Below, in pieces: positions 1 through 7,863 of a stretch of 64,000 nucleotides of DNA. The translations under genes and the position numbers were made by a program. This DNA is from Corallococcus silvisoli (lineage in GTDB: Bacteria > Myxococcota > Myxococcia > Myxococcales > Myxococcaceae). Each line of letters begins with the position of its first letter. The stretch's first letter is position 1. Below the pieces are notes generated by a model. It searched no databases and was not told the origin of the DNA. It saw only the letters and a list, made by a program, of their open reading frames with translations. The DNA is taken from the NCBI RefSeq assembly GCF_009909145.1, contig NZ_JAAAPJ010000027.1:43068-107067 (forward strand), given 5' to 3'.

Positions 1-192
1 CCGTTTCGGATGCGGGTGTTGCTCGCGCTGTTGGGCGTGTTGGTCACGGGGCTGTCCGGCGCGCTCGTCTGGGTGATGCTGCGATGGCGGCAAGACCGGC
101 TCCTGGCGGAGAAACCCCCGGCGGTGCCCCCTGCTCCGCCAACGCCCGCGCGACCGGTGGTGACGCCGAGCGCTCCGCGCAAGCTGGCCTGA
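1..192 (+). CDS. C-terminal fragment of probable SctJ-type T3SS inner-membrane ring lipoprotein
   Basis: The reading frame is open at the left edge, so only the last 63 residues are visible. They comprise one hydrophobic segment (LLALLGVLVTGLSGALVWVM), then basic residues and a Pro/Ala-rich tail of about 30 residues. SctJ/FliF ring proteins end with a C-terminal membrane helix and a short cytoplasmic tail, and the genes that follow encode the T3SS export apparatus on the same strand. SctJ is therefore the best guess, based on position and topology rather than on a diagnostic motif. Any other single-pass T3SS protein is possible. The next gene starts 7 bases downstream. Confidence 0.45.
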   Translation, partial: PFRMRVLLALLGVLVTGLSGALVWVMLRWRQDRLLAEKPPAVPPAPPTPARPVVTPSAPRKLA

Positions 193-199
193 GCGCGCG

Positions 200-688
200 A
201 TGGGTTCCATGGAAGCCACACGTGTGGGCCGGGCGATTCGCATGGCCCGGAAGCTCCTGCCCGCGCGCAAGGAGCCACCCCAGTCCGCGGCGATGGAGGT
301 CACGTTGCCCGCGTTGTCCTTGCCCCTGGAGCGGATCGCGCTGGTTCTCTGCGTCCTCGCGAAGGGGCGCGGACCGGAATTGCTGGAGGGATTGGTGGAG
401 GCCGAAGCGGGAAGGGCGCTGCGCCATCTGGAGCGGTTCGCCGCCATGCCCTCCGCGCAGCGACAGGCGAAGGTCGCGGTGGAGTTCGGCGAGCGCGCGG
501 ACGCCGCGAGTCGGCTGGCCCTCTTCCTGGACGCGGCGCCCGAGGTGCTCCGCCGGGAGGTCTTCCGCGGGCTTCCGCCGTATCACCGGAGCCGGTTCCC
601 CCAGTTGGAAGGACCCGCATCGCCTTCCCACGCCTCGCCGGTCCTGACCGCTCTGGCGGAGCGGCGCATCCGCGAGGCCACGCGCTGA
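200..688 (+). CDS. T3SS-associated protein with a FliG N-domain-like pattern (tentative)
   Basis: This is a 162-residue soluble protein with no signal peptide or membrane helix. Residues 44-95 (from ERIALVLCVL to VAVEF) follow the spacing of the FliG N-terminal domain, in which a hydrophobic ALLLLSL-like helix is followed by amphipathic helices and ends in an EEF-type motif. Residues 104-130 include a PEVLRREVFRGLP segment that also resembles FliG helices. The gene lies directly after the probable sctJ (the FliF equivalent), the place fliG takes in flagellar operons. The similarity is judged by eye. The alternative is an SctK-like accessory protein, which is poorly conserved and sits at similar positions. 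No clear ribosome binding site precedes the ATG. Confidence 0.5.
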   Translation: MGSMEATRVGRAIRMARKLLPARKEPPQSAAMEVTLPALSLPLERIALVLCVLAKGRGPELLEGLVEAEAGRALRHLERFAAMPSAQRQAKVAVEFGERADAASRLALFLDAAPEVLRREVFRGLPPYHRSRFPQLEGPASPSHASPVLTALAERRIREATR

Positions 689-842
689 GCGGAGCTGCTC
701 GGGCGGCCCCATCCCGACGCGGAAACACCGCATCCCAACGGTGGACCTCCCCCAGCCGCCAACCGCCTGAATCCACGACGCCGGCCTCATGGCCAGGACC
801 GTGCACAGGGCCGTGTGTCCCTTCGACTTCCTGGAGTCCCGG

Positions 843-1997
843 ATGCAGACGAACCCCGTCAGGTCCCCTGGTGCCACCGCGAAGAAGTCCGCGCGCCCGT
901 TCCGTCTCGGCGCGCGGCGGCTGACGCGCACCCATCTGTTGCTGGGACAGCGCCCCCAGGTGGCGCGGTGGGGGACGGAGCTCCTTCGCGATGTGAGCGC
1001 GGCGCTGTCGCGGGACGTGGGCGCGGCGGTGGAGGTAGAGGGGCACCTGGTGGACGCGGCGGTCCATCCGGAGCGGGAGCTGGAGTTGGGAGCGGTGTTC
1101 GCGCTGGTGGAGCTGTCGGCGGTAGGGGGGACCGCCATCGTGGAGCTGGAGGTACCGCTCGTCTTCGCGGCCCTGTCGAGGCTGGCGGGGACGGGGATGC
1201 GTCCAGCGCCGGTGGCGGAGCTGACGCGGCTGGAGGAGTCCACGCTGGTGTACCTGGTGCTATCCGCTTTGGCCGCGATGCGCGGGCACGGAGCGTGGGT
1301 GGGAAGGCTCGGCCCCCGGCTGTCCGCGGTGTCGATGCGCCGAAGCGACGTGGTGACGCGGGTGGATGCGCGGCAGCCCTATGTGGCGGTGTCCCTGACG
1401 GCGAGCGTGGAGGGAGTGAAGGCGGGAGGCCGGGTGCTCCTGCCCGCGCGGGCCGTGCAGAGCGCGTTTCAAGAGCTGCCCATGGAGCAGGAGGGGGACG
1501 CCGCTGCCCGGGTGCTGGCGGCGTCGGTGCCCGCGCGGTGCCTCATGGGGCGCAGCCCCTTGCAGGCCTCGGCCGTGGACGCGCTGTCCGCTGGAGATGT
1601 CGTGCTCTTCGAGGACGTGCGGCTTCGGGATGGCCGCCTCGAGGGCAAGGGCCGGTTGCTCACCCGGGGCTTCGCGCTCCGGGGCGAGTTTCGCGGGGAA
1701 GGCTTTTCGACCGGGAGCGTGCATCCACACGCGGCCCGACTGGAGTCGGACATGGTGGCGACGAACAAGCGGAGCGAGGCGATGCCCCCGCTTCCGGTGG
1801 ACGTGGAGATTGAACTGACGCGGGTGCTCTTGCCGCTGTCGGAGCTGGCGGCACTGAAGCCGGGGACGTTGCTGCCACTGCGTGTGAACGCGAGCAGCCC
1901 CGTGCTGCTGCGCGTGGGCGACCGGGTGGTCGCGCGTGCGGAGTTGGTGGAGATCGAAGGCGAAGTGGGCGCCCGCATCCTGGCGTTGCTGCCGTGA
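843..1997 (+). CDS. sctQ: T3SS cytoplasmic ring (C-ring/sorting platform) protein SctQ
   Basis: This 384-residue protein belongs to the FliM/FliN/SctQ family, which forms the cytoplasmic platform under the export gate. The C-terminal 70 residues form a SpoA domain, with the pattern LPVDVEIELTRVLLPLSEL, KPGTLLPL, then a VLLRVGDRVVARAELVEIEG strand pair. The ATG at 843 is chosen over one at 789 because a GGAG sits 6 bases ahead of it. About 150 non-coding bases separate it from the preceding gene, the only real gap in this T3SS operon. Its stop codon overlaps the next start in GTGA. Confidence 0.85.
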   Translation: MQTNPVRSPGATAKKSARPFRLGARRLTRTHLLLGQRPQVARWGTELLRDVSAALSRDVGAAVEVEGHLVDAAVHPERELELGAVFALVELSAVGGTAIVELEVPLVFAALSRLAGTGMRPAPVAELTRLEESTLVYLVLSALAAMRGHGAWVGRLGPRLSAVSMRRSDVVTRVDARQPYVAVSLTASVEGVKAGGRVLLPARAVQSAFQELPMEQEGDAAARVLAASVPARCLMGRSPLQASAVDALSAGDVVLFEDVRLRDGRLEGKGRLLTRGFALRGEFRGEGFSTGSVHPHAARLESDMVATNKRSEAMPPLPVDVEIELTRVLLPLSELAALKPGTLLPLRVNASSPVLLRVGDRVVARAELVEIEGEVGARILALLP

Positions 1998-2479
1998 GCA
2001 CGCCGGTGCACATGCTGGTGGCCTCGTTCTCTCCCCGTGGGCGGCTGCTGTTCGCGGCGGCCCTGCTCGTGGGGTTGGCCGCGCTCGCGCCCCTTGGAGG
2101 ACTGTCGTGGGTGGGCACCTCGCGCCTTCTGGTGGGCTCGATGGCCCTCGCGGGGCTGGGATGGGTGTTGCTCCGCAAGGGCGGTGCTGGCGGTGAGACA
2201 GGAGCGTTCCCGCCGGAACCCCTGAGCATTGTCTCCAGGGTAGGGCTCTCCCAACGCTGCGGCCTCGCGCTCGTGCAGGTGGAGGGGCGGCGCTACCTGG
2301 TGGCGTACGGTGACACCTTCGCGGAGATCCACGAGGCCCGGGGCATGGCGATTCTTCCCGGAGCGACCCTCAGGCCCACGGTGAAGCCTCGATTGGATCT
2401 GGAACCGACGGTGCTCTTCACCCGTGCGCGGCAGGCACGGCCTCCGTGCGGCGCTTCCCGGAAGCGGGGTGGGGGATGA
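1994..2479 (+). CDS. FliO-like membrane protein of the T3SS operon
   Basis: This is a 161-residue protein with two hydrophobic segments (about residues 18-35 and 44-60) followed by a small cytoplasmic domain. Residues 78-112 read SRVGLSQRCGLALVQV, EGRRYLVAYGD and FAEI. This is the FliO pattern, in which a Leu-rich strand is followed by a val-val-gly-arg strand that ends in a glycine turn. Flagellar FliO helps assemble the FliP/FliR core, and its gene lies just before fliP. Here the gene lies just before sctR, overlapping sctQ by 4 bases and probably overlapping the sctR start (ATGA). Non-flagellar T3SS operons normally lack a FliO, so this assignment is notable. It rests on pattern and position. 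Confidence 0.6.
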   Translation: MSTPVHMLVASFSPRGRLLFAAALLVGLAALAPLGGLSWVGTSRLLVGSMALAGLGWVLLRKGGAGGETGAFPPEPLSIVSRVGLSQRCGLALVQVEGRRYLVAYGDTFAEIHEARGMAILPGATLRPTVKPRLDLEPTVLFTRARQARPPCGASRKRGGG

Positions 2480-3201
2480 GCGCCCTTGGGTTGGGACTCG
2501 GCGTGTTCATTCCCGCGCTCGCGTCCGCGTCGGAGACGTCGCTGACGCAGGCGTCCTACGCGGGCAGTCCGCTGGCGATGATGGGGATGCTCGCGCTCCT
2601 CTCGTTGCTGCCGTTCGCGGTGCTGATGCTGACGAGCTTCTCGAAGATCGCCGTGGTGCTCTCGCTGGCCCGCTCGGCGATGGGCACCCAGCAGGCTCCG
2701 CCGACGGTGGTGCTCACGGGGCTGGCGGTGGTGTTGACGGGGCACATCATGGCGCCGGTGATGGAGCGCATGTACGACGCGGGGCAGGCGGCGTACGACG
2801 GGGTTCATTCCGGAGCGCAGGTGCTCGCCGCCGCGAAGCAGGTGACGGAACCCCTGCGCGGCTTCCTCATGAAGCACGGCAGCCCGGAAGAGCGAGCGCG
2901 CTTCGTGGACCTGGCCCGCGAGCTGCGGCCTCCAGAGGAAGCGGATCAGGTGCATGAGACGGACCTGTTCGTCGTCATTCCGGCCTTCGTCATCACCGAG
3001 CTGAAGGAAGCCTTCCAGATTGGCTTCATCGTCTTCCTGCCCTTCCTGGTGCTCGACATGGTCATCGCGAACGTATTGCTCGCGTTGGGCATGCAGACGC
3101 TGTCGCCGAGCCAGGTGAGCCTGCCGTTCAAGATCCTCCTCTTCGTCGCCGTGGATGGCTGGGCCCTGCTCGCGCGGGGACTCATCCTCGGCTACCGGTG
3201 A
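2476..3201 (+). CDS. sctR: T3SS export apparatus protein SctR (FliP family)
   Basis: This 241-residue polytopic protein is one of the core export-gate subunits that form the SctR5-SctT-SctS4 entry pore in the inner membrane. The family signature is seen in LLPFAVLMLTSFSKIAVVLSLARSAMG (about residues 42-65), with PPTVVLTGLAV behind it, and in the C-terminal GFIVFLPFLVLDMVIANVLLALGM. An ATG at 2476 overlaps the preceding stop as ATGA and follows a G-rich stretch. A GTG 30 bases upstream is possible but would add an unusual N-terminus. The gene is followed closely by sctS. Confidence 0.93.
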   Translation: MSALGLGLGVFIPALASASETSLTQASYAGSPLAMMGMLALLSLLPFAVLMLTSFSKIAVVLSLARSAMGTQQAPPTVVLTGLAVVLTGHIMAPVMERMYDAGQAAYDGVHSGAQVLAAAKQVTEPLRGFLMKHGSPEERARFVDLARELRPPEEADQVHETDLFVVIPAFVITELKEAFQIGFIVFLPFLVLDMVIANVLLALGMQTLSPSQVSLPFKILLFVAVDGWALLARGLILGYR

Positions 3202-3205
3202 TGTC

Positions 3206-3475
3206 ATGACCCAGGACGTCCTGCTCACGCTGGGGCGCGAAGCCCTGCTGTTGATGGTGCTCGCCTCGCTGCCGCCCATTGGCGCGAGCATGGTGGTGGG
3301 CTTCCTGATGAGCCTCTTCCAGGCCACCACCCAGCTCCAGGAGAGCACGCTGTCCGTGGTGCCCAAGCTGTGCGCGGCGGTGGTGTCGTTGGTGCTGGCG
3401 GGGCCGTGGATCGCCAGTCAGCTCACGCGCTTCACGCAGCAGCTTCTGGCGCTCATCGCGGAGGTGGCGCTGTGA
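3206..3475 (+). CDS. sctS: T3SS export apparatus protein SctS (FliQ family)
   Basis: This is an 89-residue protein with two membrane helices, the normal size for SctS/FliQ, which wraps around the SctR/SctT core of the export gate. Typical features are LTLGREALLLMVLASLPPI near the N-terminus, GFLMSLFQATTQLQESTLS in the loop, and the final helix ending in a LTRFTQQL segment. The ATG at 3206 begins 4 bases after the sctR stop. An in-frame extension upstream lies inside sctR and is not family-like. The stop overlaps the sctT start (GTGA). Confidence 0.93.
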   Translation: MTQDVLLTLGREALLLMVLASLPPIGASMVVGFLMSLFQATTQLQESTLSVVPKLCAAVVSLVLAGPWIASQLTRFTQQLLALIAEVAL

Positions 3476-4266
3476 ACCCGGACGCGCTGGGTGAACAGTT
3501 GCTCACGATGGGACCGCACGCGGTCGCGGTGGCGCTGTGCGCGGCACGCCTCGTGCCCATCGCGTTCCTCTGCCCGTTGCTCGGGGGGCAGGCCGCTCCG
3601 ACGACGGTGCGCTTGGGGCTGGTGCTCGCGCTGTCGCTCTTCCTGCATGTCGAGGCAGGGGTGGGGTTCAACGGTGAGGTTGAGACGCCGTGGGTGATGG
3701 TGGCGCTCGTGGTGCGTGAGCTGGCCTACGGTGTCTCCGTCGGGCTCGTGTCCGCGCTGCCCTTCGACGCGGCGAGGATGGGAGGTCGCTTCATCGACCT
3801 CTTCCGAGGGTCCTCCGCGGAAGCGAGCCTACCGCTGGCGGGCAGTCGCGAGTCGGCCACGGGAGATGGGCTGTACCACCTGCTCGTGGCCCGGGTGGTG
3901 TCTGGCGCGCTGTTCCCGCTGGTCCTTTCAGCCTTGCTGCGAGGCTTCGGGGTGGTGCGGCTGGGGGCCTTCGTGCCCACGGAGGCCGCTGCCGTGCACG
4001 TGGTGGTGATGGTGGGCGGTGCGATGGCCACGGGGCTCGCGTTGGGGGCCCCGGTCGCCGCGGCGGCACTGGCGGTGGACTGCTTCCTGGGGGTGGCCTC
4101 GAGAGCCGCGGCCCAGGTGAACCTCCAGGAGTTGGGGGCTCCCCTGCGCATTCTCGGGGGAGGCGCGTTGCTGTGGTTGGGCGTGGGGCTGCTGTGTGAG
4201 CGGCTGCTCGCGGGTGTCGCGTCGACCGAGGGCGCGCTGTCGCTGCTGGGGGAGGTCTCGCGATGA
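3472..4266 (+). CDS. sctT: T3SS export apparatus protein SctT (FliR family)
   Basis: This 264-residue protein with about seven or eight hydrophobic segments is the FliR/SctT subunit that completes the export-gate core. The GTG at 3472 overlaps the sctS stop and gives the usual length. Longer in-frame readings would lie inside sctS. Family-like segments include ALCAARLVPIAFLCPLLGG, the RELAYGVSVGLV helix and a loop carrying AARMGGRFIDLFRG. Its stop overlaps the sctU ATG by 4 bases, implying translational coupling through the export-gate genes. Confidence 0.92.
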   Translation: MNPDALGEQLLTMGPHAVAVALCAARLVPIAFLCPLLGGQAAPTTVRLGLVLALSLFLHVEAGVGFNGEVETPWVMVALVVRELAYGVSVGLVSALPFDAARMGGRFIDLFRGSSAEASLPLAGSRESATGDGLYHLLVARVVSGALFPLVLSALLRGFGVVRLGAFVPTEAAAVHVVVMVGGAMATGLALGAPVAAAALAVDCFLGVASRAAAQVNLQELGAPLRILGGGALLWLGVGLLCERLLAGVASTEGALSLLGEVSR

Positions 4267-5309
4267 GTGGGGAGAAGACCGAGCAGCCCACCGCGAAACG
4301 GCTGCGGGAGGCGAGGCGCAAGGGCCAGTTTCCTCGCAGCCGCATGCTCTCCGCCAGCGCGGTGACGCTAGGGGGATTGCTGGGCTTCACCGCGTTCGCG
4401 CCAGATGGCTTCACCCGGCTGAAGGACTGGGCATCCCGGTTGATGTTGGAGCAGAGCCTCGTGGGTGCGTGGGAAGACGGGGCCTGGATCGCCGTCCGGC
4501 TTTGTGGTCCCGCGCTGGGGGGCGCCGTGGTGGCATCCCTGGCGGTGTCGGTGGCCACCGTGGGCTTCGAGATGGACGCGAGCCATGCCGCGCCGAAGCT
4601 TGAACGCATCAACCCGGCGGCGGGCCTCAAGCGCCTCTTCAGCGTGCGGCCCCTCATGGAAATGGGCAAGGCCCTGCTCGTGGCGGCGTTGCTGGCGTCC
4701 ATCGTCTGGAGCGAGGTGGAGGCGGTTGGCCCGGATGCCCTGCGGGCCGCGTGGCTCGAGGGAACCCGGGGACTGGAGTTCCTTGTCGGCCGGTTGGCGG
4801 CGCTGGTGTCGCGGCTGGCGTGGGTGGTCCTGGGCTGCGGTGCGGTGGACTACGCGCTCGCGCGTCGTCGGCACCTGCGCGACCTGATGATGACCCGCGA
4901 CGAAGTCAAACGAGAGCACAAGGAAAGCGAAGGCGATCCGCGTCACAAGGGGCAGCGGCGGGCCCTGCATCGGCAGTTGGCACAGGGCGGGTCGGCACGA
5001 GGGGTGCAAAAGGCCAGCGCCGTGATCGTCAACCCCACGCACATCGCGGTCGCGCTCCGCTACGACGCGGGCGAATGTGACGCGCCCTACCTCGTGGCCA
5101 AGGGGCGCGAACAGGACGCGCTCGCGCTCAAGGAGGAGGCACGGCGTCAAGGCATTCCCGTGGTCCGGGACGTGCCGCTCGCCCGCAGCCTCATCCACTT
5201 CGACGTCGGCGAGTCCATCCCCGAGGAGCTGTACCAGGCAGCGGCCGTCGTGTTGCGGACCGCGATGGAGACGCGCGGGCCGGACGACCGTCCACGGAGA
5301 CAGACGTGA
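4263..5309 (+). CDS. sctU: T3SS substrate-specificity switch protein SctU (FlhB family)
   Basis: This 348-residue protein begins with the family-typical MSGEKTEQPTAKRLREARRKGQ, then has four membrane segments and a cytoplasmic domain. The autocleavage motif NPTH lies at residues 257-260 in the strand SAVIVNPTHIAVALRYD. SctU/FlhB proteins cleave between the Asn and Pro to switch export from early to late substrates, and all four motif residues are present. The RINPAAGLKRLFS segment (about 115-127) is also typical. Overlaps of 4 bases on both sides tie it to sctT and sctV. Confidence 0.95.
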   Translation: MSGEKTEQPTAKRLREARRKGQFPRSRMLSASAVTLGGLLGFTAFAPDGFTRLKDWASRLMLEQSLVGAWEDGAWIAVRLCGPALGGAVVASLAVSVATVGFEMDASHAAPKLERINPAAGLKRLFSVRPLMEMGKALLVAALLASIVWSEVEAVGPDALRAAWLEGTRGLEFLVGRLAALVSRLAWVVLGCGAVDYALARRRHLRDLMMTRDEVKREHKESEGDPRHKGQRRALHRQLAQGGSARGVQKASAVIVNPTHIAVALRYDAGECDAPYLVAKGREQDALALKEEARRQGIPVVRDVPLARSLIHFDVGESIPEELYQAAAVVLRTAMETRGPDDRPRRQT

Positions 5310-7384
5310 AGCAACCGCTCATGAAGGTATTGCTGAAGGCCCGCCAGTCCTCCGACGTCGTGCTCGCGGTGGCGATGGCGGCCGTGCTGGGCGCGCTCAT
5401 CATCCCGTTGCCCGCGTGGCTCCTCGACGTGGGGCTCGCGGTGAACCTGGCCGTGGCGGTGGCGCTGCTGGTCGCGGCGCTGCACGCGAAGGACGCGCTG
5501 CGCGTGACCTCGTTCCCCACGCTGTTGCTCTTCACGACGCTGTTCCGGCTGTCGCTCAACGTGTCGTCCACGCGGCTGGCCCTCTCGGAGGGACACGCGG
5601 GCGAGGTCATCCAGGCCTTCGGTGAGTTCGTGGTGCGTGGCGACTACGTGGTCGGCGCGGTGGTGTTCGCCATCCTCACGTTGGTGCAGTTGCTGGTGGT
5701 GACGAAGGGCGCCGAGCGCGTCGCGGAGGTGTCCGCTCGTTTCACGCTGGACGCCATGCCCGGCAAGCAGATGTCCATCGACGCGGACCTGCGCGCGGGC
5801 GCCATCGACCAGACCCAGGCCCGGCGGCGGCGGCGCGACCTGGAGCGTGAGTCCCAGATGTTCGGCGCCATGGATGGCGCGATGAAGTTCGTGAAGGGGG
5901 ACGCTGTCGCGGGCCTCGTCATCGTCGCGGTGAACCTGCTGGGCGGCACGCTCATTGGCGTGTTGCAGAACGGCCTGTCCTTCTCCGAGGCCGCGGCCAC
6001 CTTCGCCCTCATCGCCATCGGTGATGGGCTCGTGTCCCAGGTGCCCTCGCTGTGCATCGCGGTGGCGGCGGGCCTCGTGGTCACCCGCGTGGCGTCGGAG
6101 AAGGAGGAGGACTCGCTGGGGACGGAGATTGGCACCCAGTTCTTCGGCGACTCCCGGACGCTGGCCACCGTCGCGGGCCTGTGTGTCGCGCTGGCCCTCA
6201 TGCCGGGCATGCCGCACCTGACCTTCCTCACCCTGGCCGCGGGCCTTGGAGGCCTGGGGTACGCGCTGCGTCCCAAGGGAGGGGCCTCGGAGAAGTCGCC
6301 GTCGAAGGAGGGGACCCCGGCGGGGGCGACGGTCGCTGACGGTGCGGCGGGCAAGCCTCCCGAATGCGCGAAGGCGCCCGTGGGGGTGACGCCGCTGACG
6401 TTGGACCTGTCCTCGCCGCTGACGCCCCTCGCGGAGGCCGACGGTGGTGCCTTCGTGCACAGGGTGCTGAACGCGGTGCGGGACGAGCTCTTTTTCGAGT
6501 TGGGGGTGCGAATCCCCGGCATCCGGGTGCGGACCCACGCCGCCTACCTGGGGCCGGGCGAGTACCGCATCCTCCTGGACGAGGTCCCCGCGGGAGGCGG
6601 CGTGGTGCAGCCTGGGGCTCTCTACGCGCTCGTTCCTCCCGGGGAGCTGGCCTTCCTGGAGGTCCAGGCGGACGCGACCGTGGAGCCTGCCTCCGGGCGG
6701 TCCATCAGCCGCGTCCCGGAGGGGGTGCGCTCCCGGCTGGAGCTGGCCCAGGTGCCGCTGCGCAAGCCCTCGGAGCTCATCGCGGACCACCTCCGCGCCG
6801 TGCTCCGCCTGCGCGCCGCCGCGCTGCTGGGGCTCCAGGAAGTGCAGGGTCTGCTGGAGGGCCTGGAGGCCCAGGCGCCCGTGCTGGTGAAGGAGGCCCT
6901 TCAGAAGGTGCCCCTGCCGCTGCTGGTGGACGTGCTGCGGCGGCTGGTGCAGGAGCAGGTGAGCATCCGGGACCTGCGCGCCATCCTGGAGGCACTCGTC
7001 GCGCCCACCACCGAAGGCGACGCGACCGCCCTGGCCGAGCGCTGCCGCCAGGCCCTGCACCGCTACCTGAGCCACCAGTTCGCGCCCACGGGCCCGCTGT
7101 ACGCCTACCTCGTGGACCCGGAGGTGGAGGACGTGCTGCGCGCTGGCGGCCCACGAGGGCCTTCGCCGGACCCGGAGCGCGTCGTCGAAATCCTGGAAGG
7201 GGTGCGGCAGATCGCCACGGGCGGCCGGGCGGTGCTGCTCACGGCTCCGGACATCCGCCGACCGCTGCGCAAGCTGTGCGAGGGCCCGTTCCCGGACGTG
7301 GCGGTGCTCACCTATGGCGAGCTGGATGGGGACCTGCAGATTCGCCCCATCGGCCGGCTGACGCCGGTCGCCGTGGGGCGGTGA
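5306..7384 (+). CDS. sctV: T3SS major export apparatus protein SctV (FlhA family)
   Basis: This 692-residue protein has an N-terminal half with about eight membrane helices and a cytoplasmic C-terminal half from roughly residue 360 that would form the nonameric ring receiving chaperone-substrate complexes. The FHIPEP signature region is clear at residues 68-90 (TSFPTLLLFTTLFRLSLNVS), and DAMPGKQMSIDADLRAG follows at 149-165. The GTG start overlaps the sctU stop. It is the last gene of the operon. It ends only 3 bases from the stop of the convergent HU-like gene, with no terminator hairpin between them. Confidence 0.95.
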   Translation: MKQPLMKVLLKARQSSDVVLAVAMAAVLGALIIPLPAWLLDVGLAVNLAVAVALLVAALHAKDALRVTSFPTLLLFTTLFRLSLNVSSTRLALSEGHAGEVIQAFGEFVVRGDYVVGAVVFAILTLVQLLVVTKGAERVAEVSARFTLDAMPGKQMSIDADLRAGAIDQTQARRRRRDLERESQMFGAMDGAMKFVKGDAVAGLVIVAVNLLGGTLIGVLQNGLSFSEAAATFALIAIGDGLVSQVPSLCIAVAAGLVVTRVASEKEEDSLGTEIGTQFFGDSRTLATVAGLCVALALMPGMPHLTFLTLAAGLGGLGYALRPKGGASEKSPSKEGTPAGATVADGAAGKPPECAKAPVGVTPLTLDLSSPLTPLAEADGGAFVHRVLNAVRDELFFELGVRIPGIRVRTHAAYLGPGEYRILLDEVPAGGGVVQPGALYALVPPGELAFLEVQADATVEPASGRSISRVPEGVRSRLELAQVPLRKPSELIADHLRAVLRLRAAALLGLQEVQGLLEGLEAQAPVLVKEALQKVPLPLLVDVLRRLVQEQVSIRDLRAILEALVAPTTEGDATALAERCRQALHRYLSHQFAPTGPLYAYLVDPEVEDVLRAGGPRGPSPDPERVVEILEGVRQIATGGRAVLLTAPDIRRPLRKLCEGPFPDVAVLTYGELDGDLQIRPIGRLTPVAVGR

Positions 7385-7387
7385 GAC

Positions 7388-7738
7388 CTAGAGCGTGCCA
7401 GTCCCGCTGCTGCCCTTGAACTCGGAGGAGGGCGGCAGGTCCGACTGGGCCTGCAGGGGCGCGGGACGGTTGACCCGGTCGCGCAGCTCCTTGCCGGTGC
7501 GGAAGAGCAGGCCGCGCTTGGGCTTCACCGGGATGACCTGGCCCGTCTTCGGGTTGCGGCCCTGGTAGCCCTGGTAGTTCTTCACGTGGAAGGCGCCAAG
7601 CCCGCGAATCTCGATGTTCTCCCCGCGGCAGAGGGCGTCCTTCATCGACTCGAAAATCGTCTCGATGGTCGCCTCCGCCTGCTTCTGGGTCACGCCTCGT
7701 TTGGCAACGAGGATGTTGATCAGATCGGACTTGAGCAT
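7388..7738 (-). CDS. HU/IHF-family DNA-binding protein
   Basis: This 116-residue nucleoid protein starts MLKSDLINILVAKRGVTQ, and its DNA-binding arm carries the conserved RNPKTGQ (about residues 61-67) that intercalates in bent DNA. The core HU/IHF fold ends near residue 90. The last 25 or so residues are a Pro/Ser/Gly-rich tail not found in the compact E. coli proteins. A GGGAG lies ahead of the ATG, and a candidate promoter lies at 7806-7833. The sequence does not decide between an HU and an IHF-type subunit. The gene is convergent with sctV and has almost no spacer. Confidence 0.92.
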   Translation of the reverse strand: MLKSDLINILVAKRGVTQKQAEATIETIFESMKDALCRGENIEIRGLGAFHVKNYQGYQGRNPKTGQVIPVKPKRGLLFRTGKELRDRVNRPAPLQAQSDLPPSSEFKGSSGTGTL

Positions 7739-7805
7739 CGGACGCTCCCGCAAACCCCGTGACCCCTTGGTGACAGGGCTCTCTGGCCCGTGGTCGAGTC
7801 CCGAA

Positions 7806-7833
7806 TACATAACAGAACACCTCCTCCTTGCAA
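7806..7833 (-). promoter_or_regulatory. Candidate sigma-70-type promoter for the HU-family gene
   Basis: Read on the minus strand, TTGCAA (7828-7833) is followed after 16 bases by TATGTA (7806-7811). The expected start near 7799 would give a leader of about 60 bases before the HU ATG. The same TATGTA hexamer appears in the candidate dcw promoter. This is a motif match only. Confidence 0.4.
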
Positions 7834-7863
7834 GCCGGGTAGGCTCCCAACCCTCTAAAAACG

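Noticed and set aside
44..1243. Minus-strand open frames over the T3SS start
   Set aside because: They are shadows of the plus-strand FliG-like and sctQ genes. Their compositions are Arg/Ser/Pro-rich and no ribosome binding sites fit.
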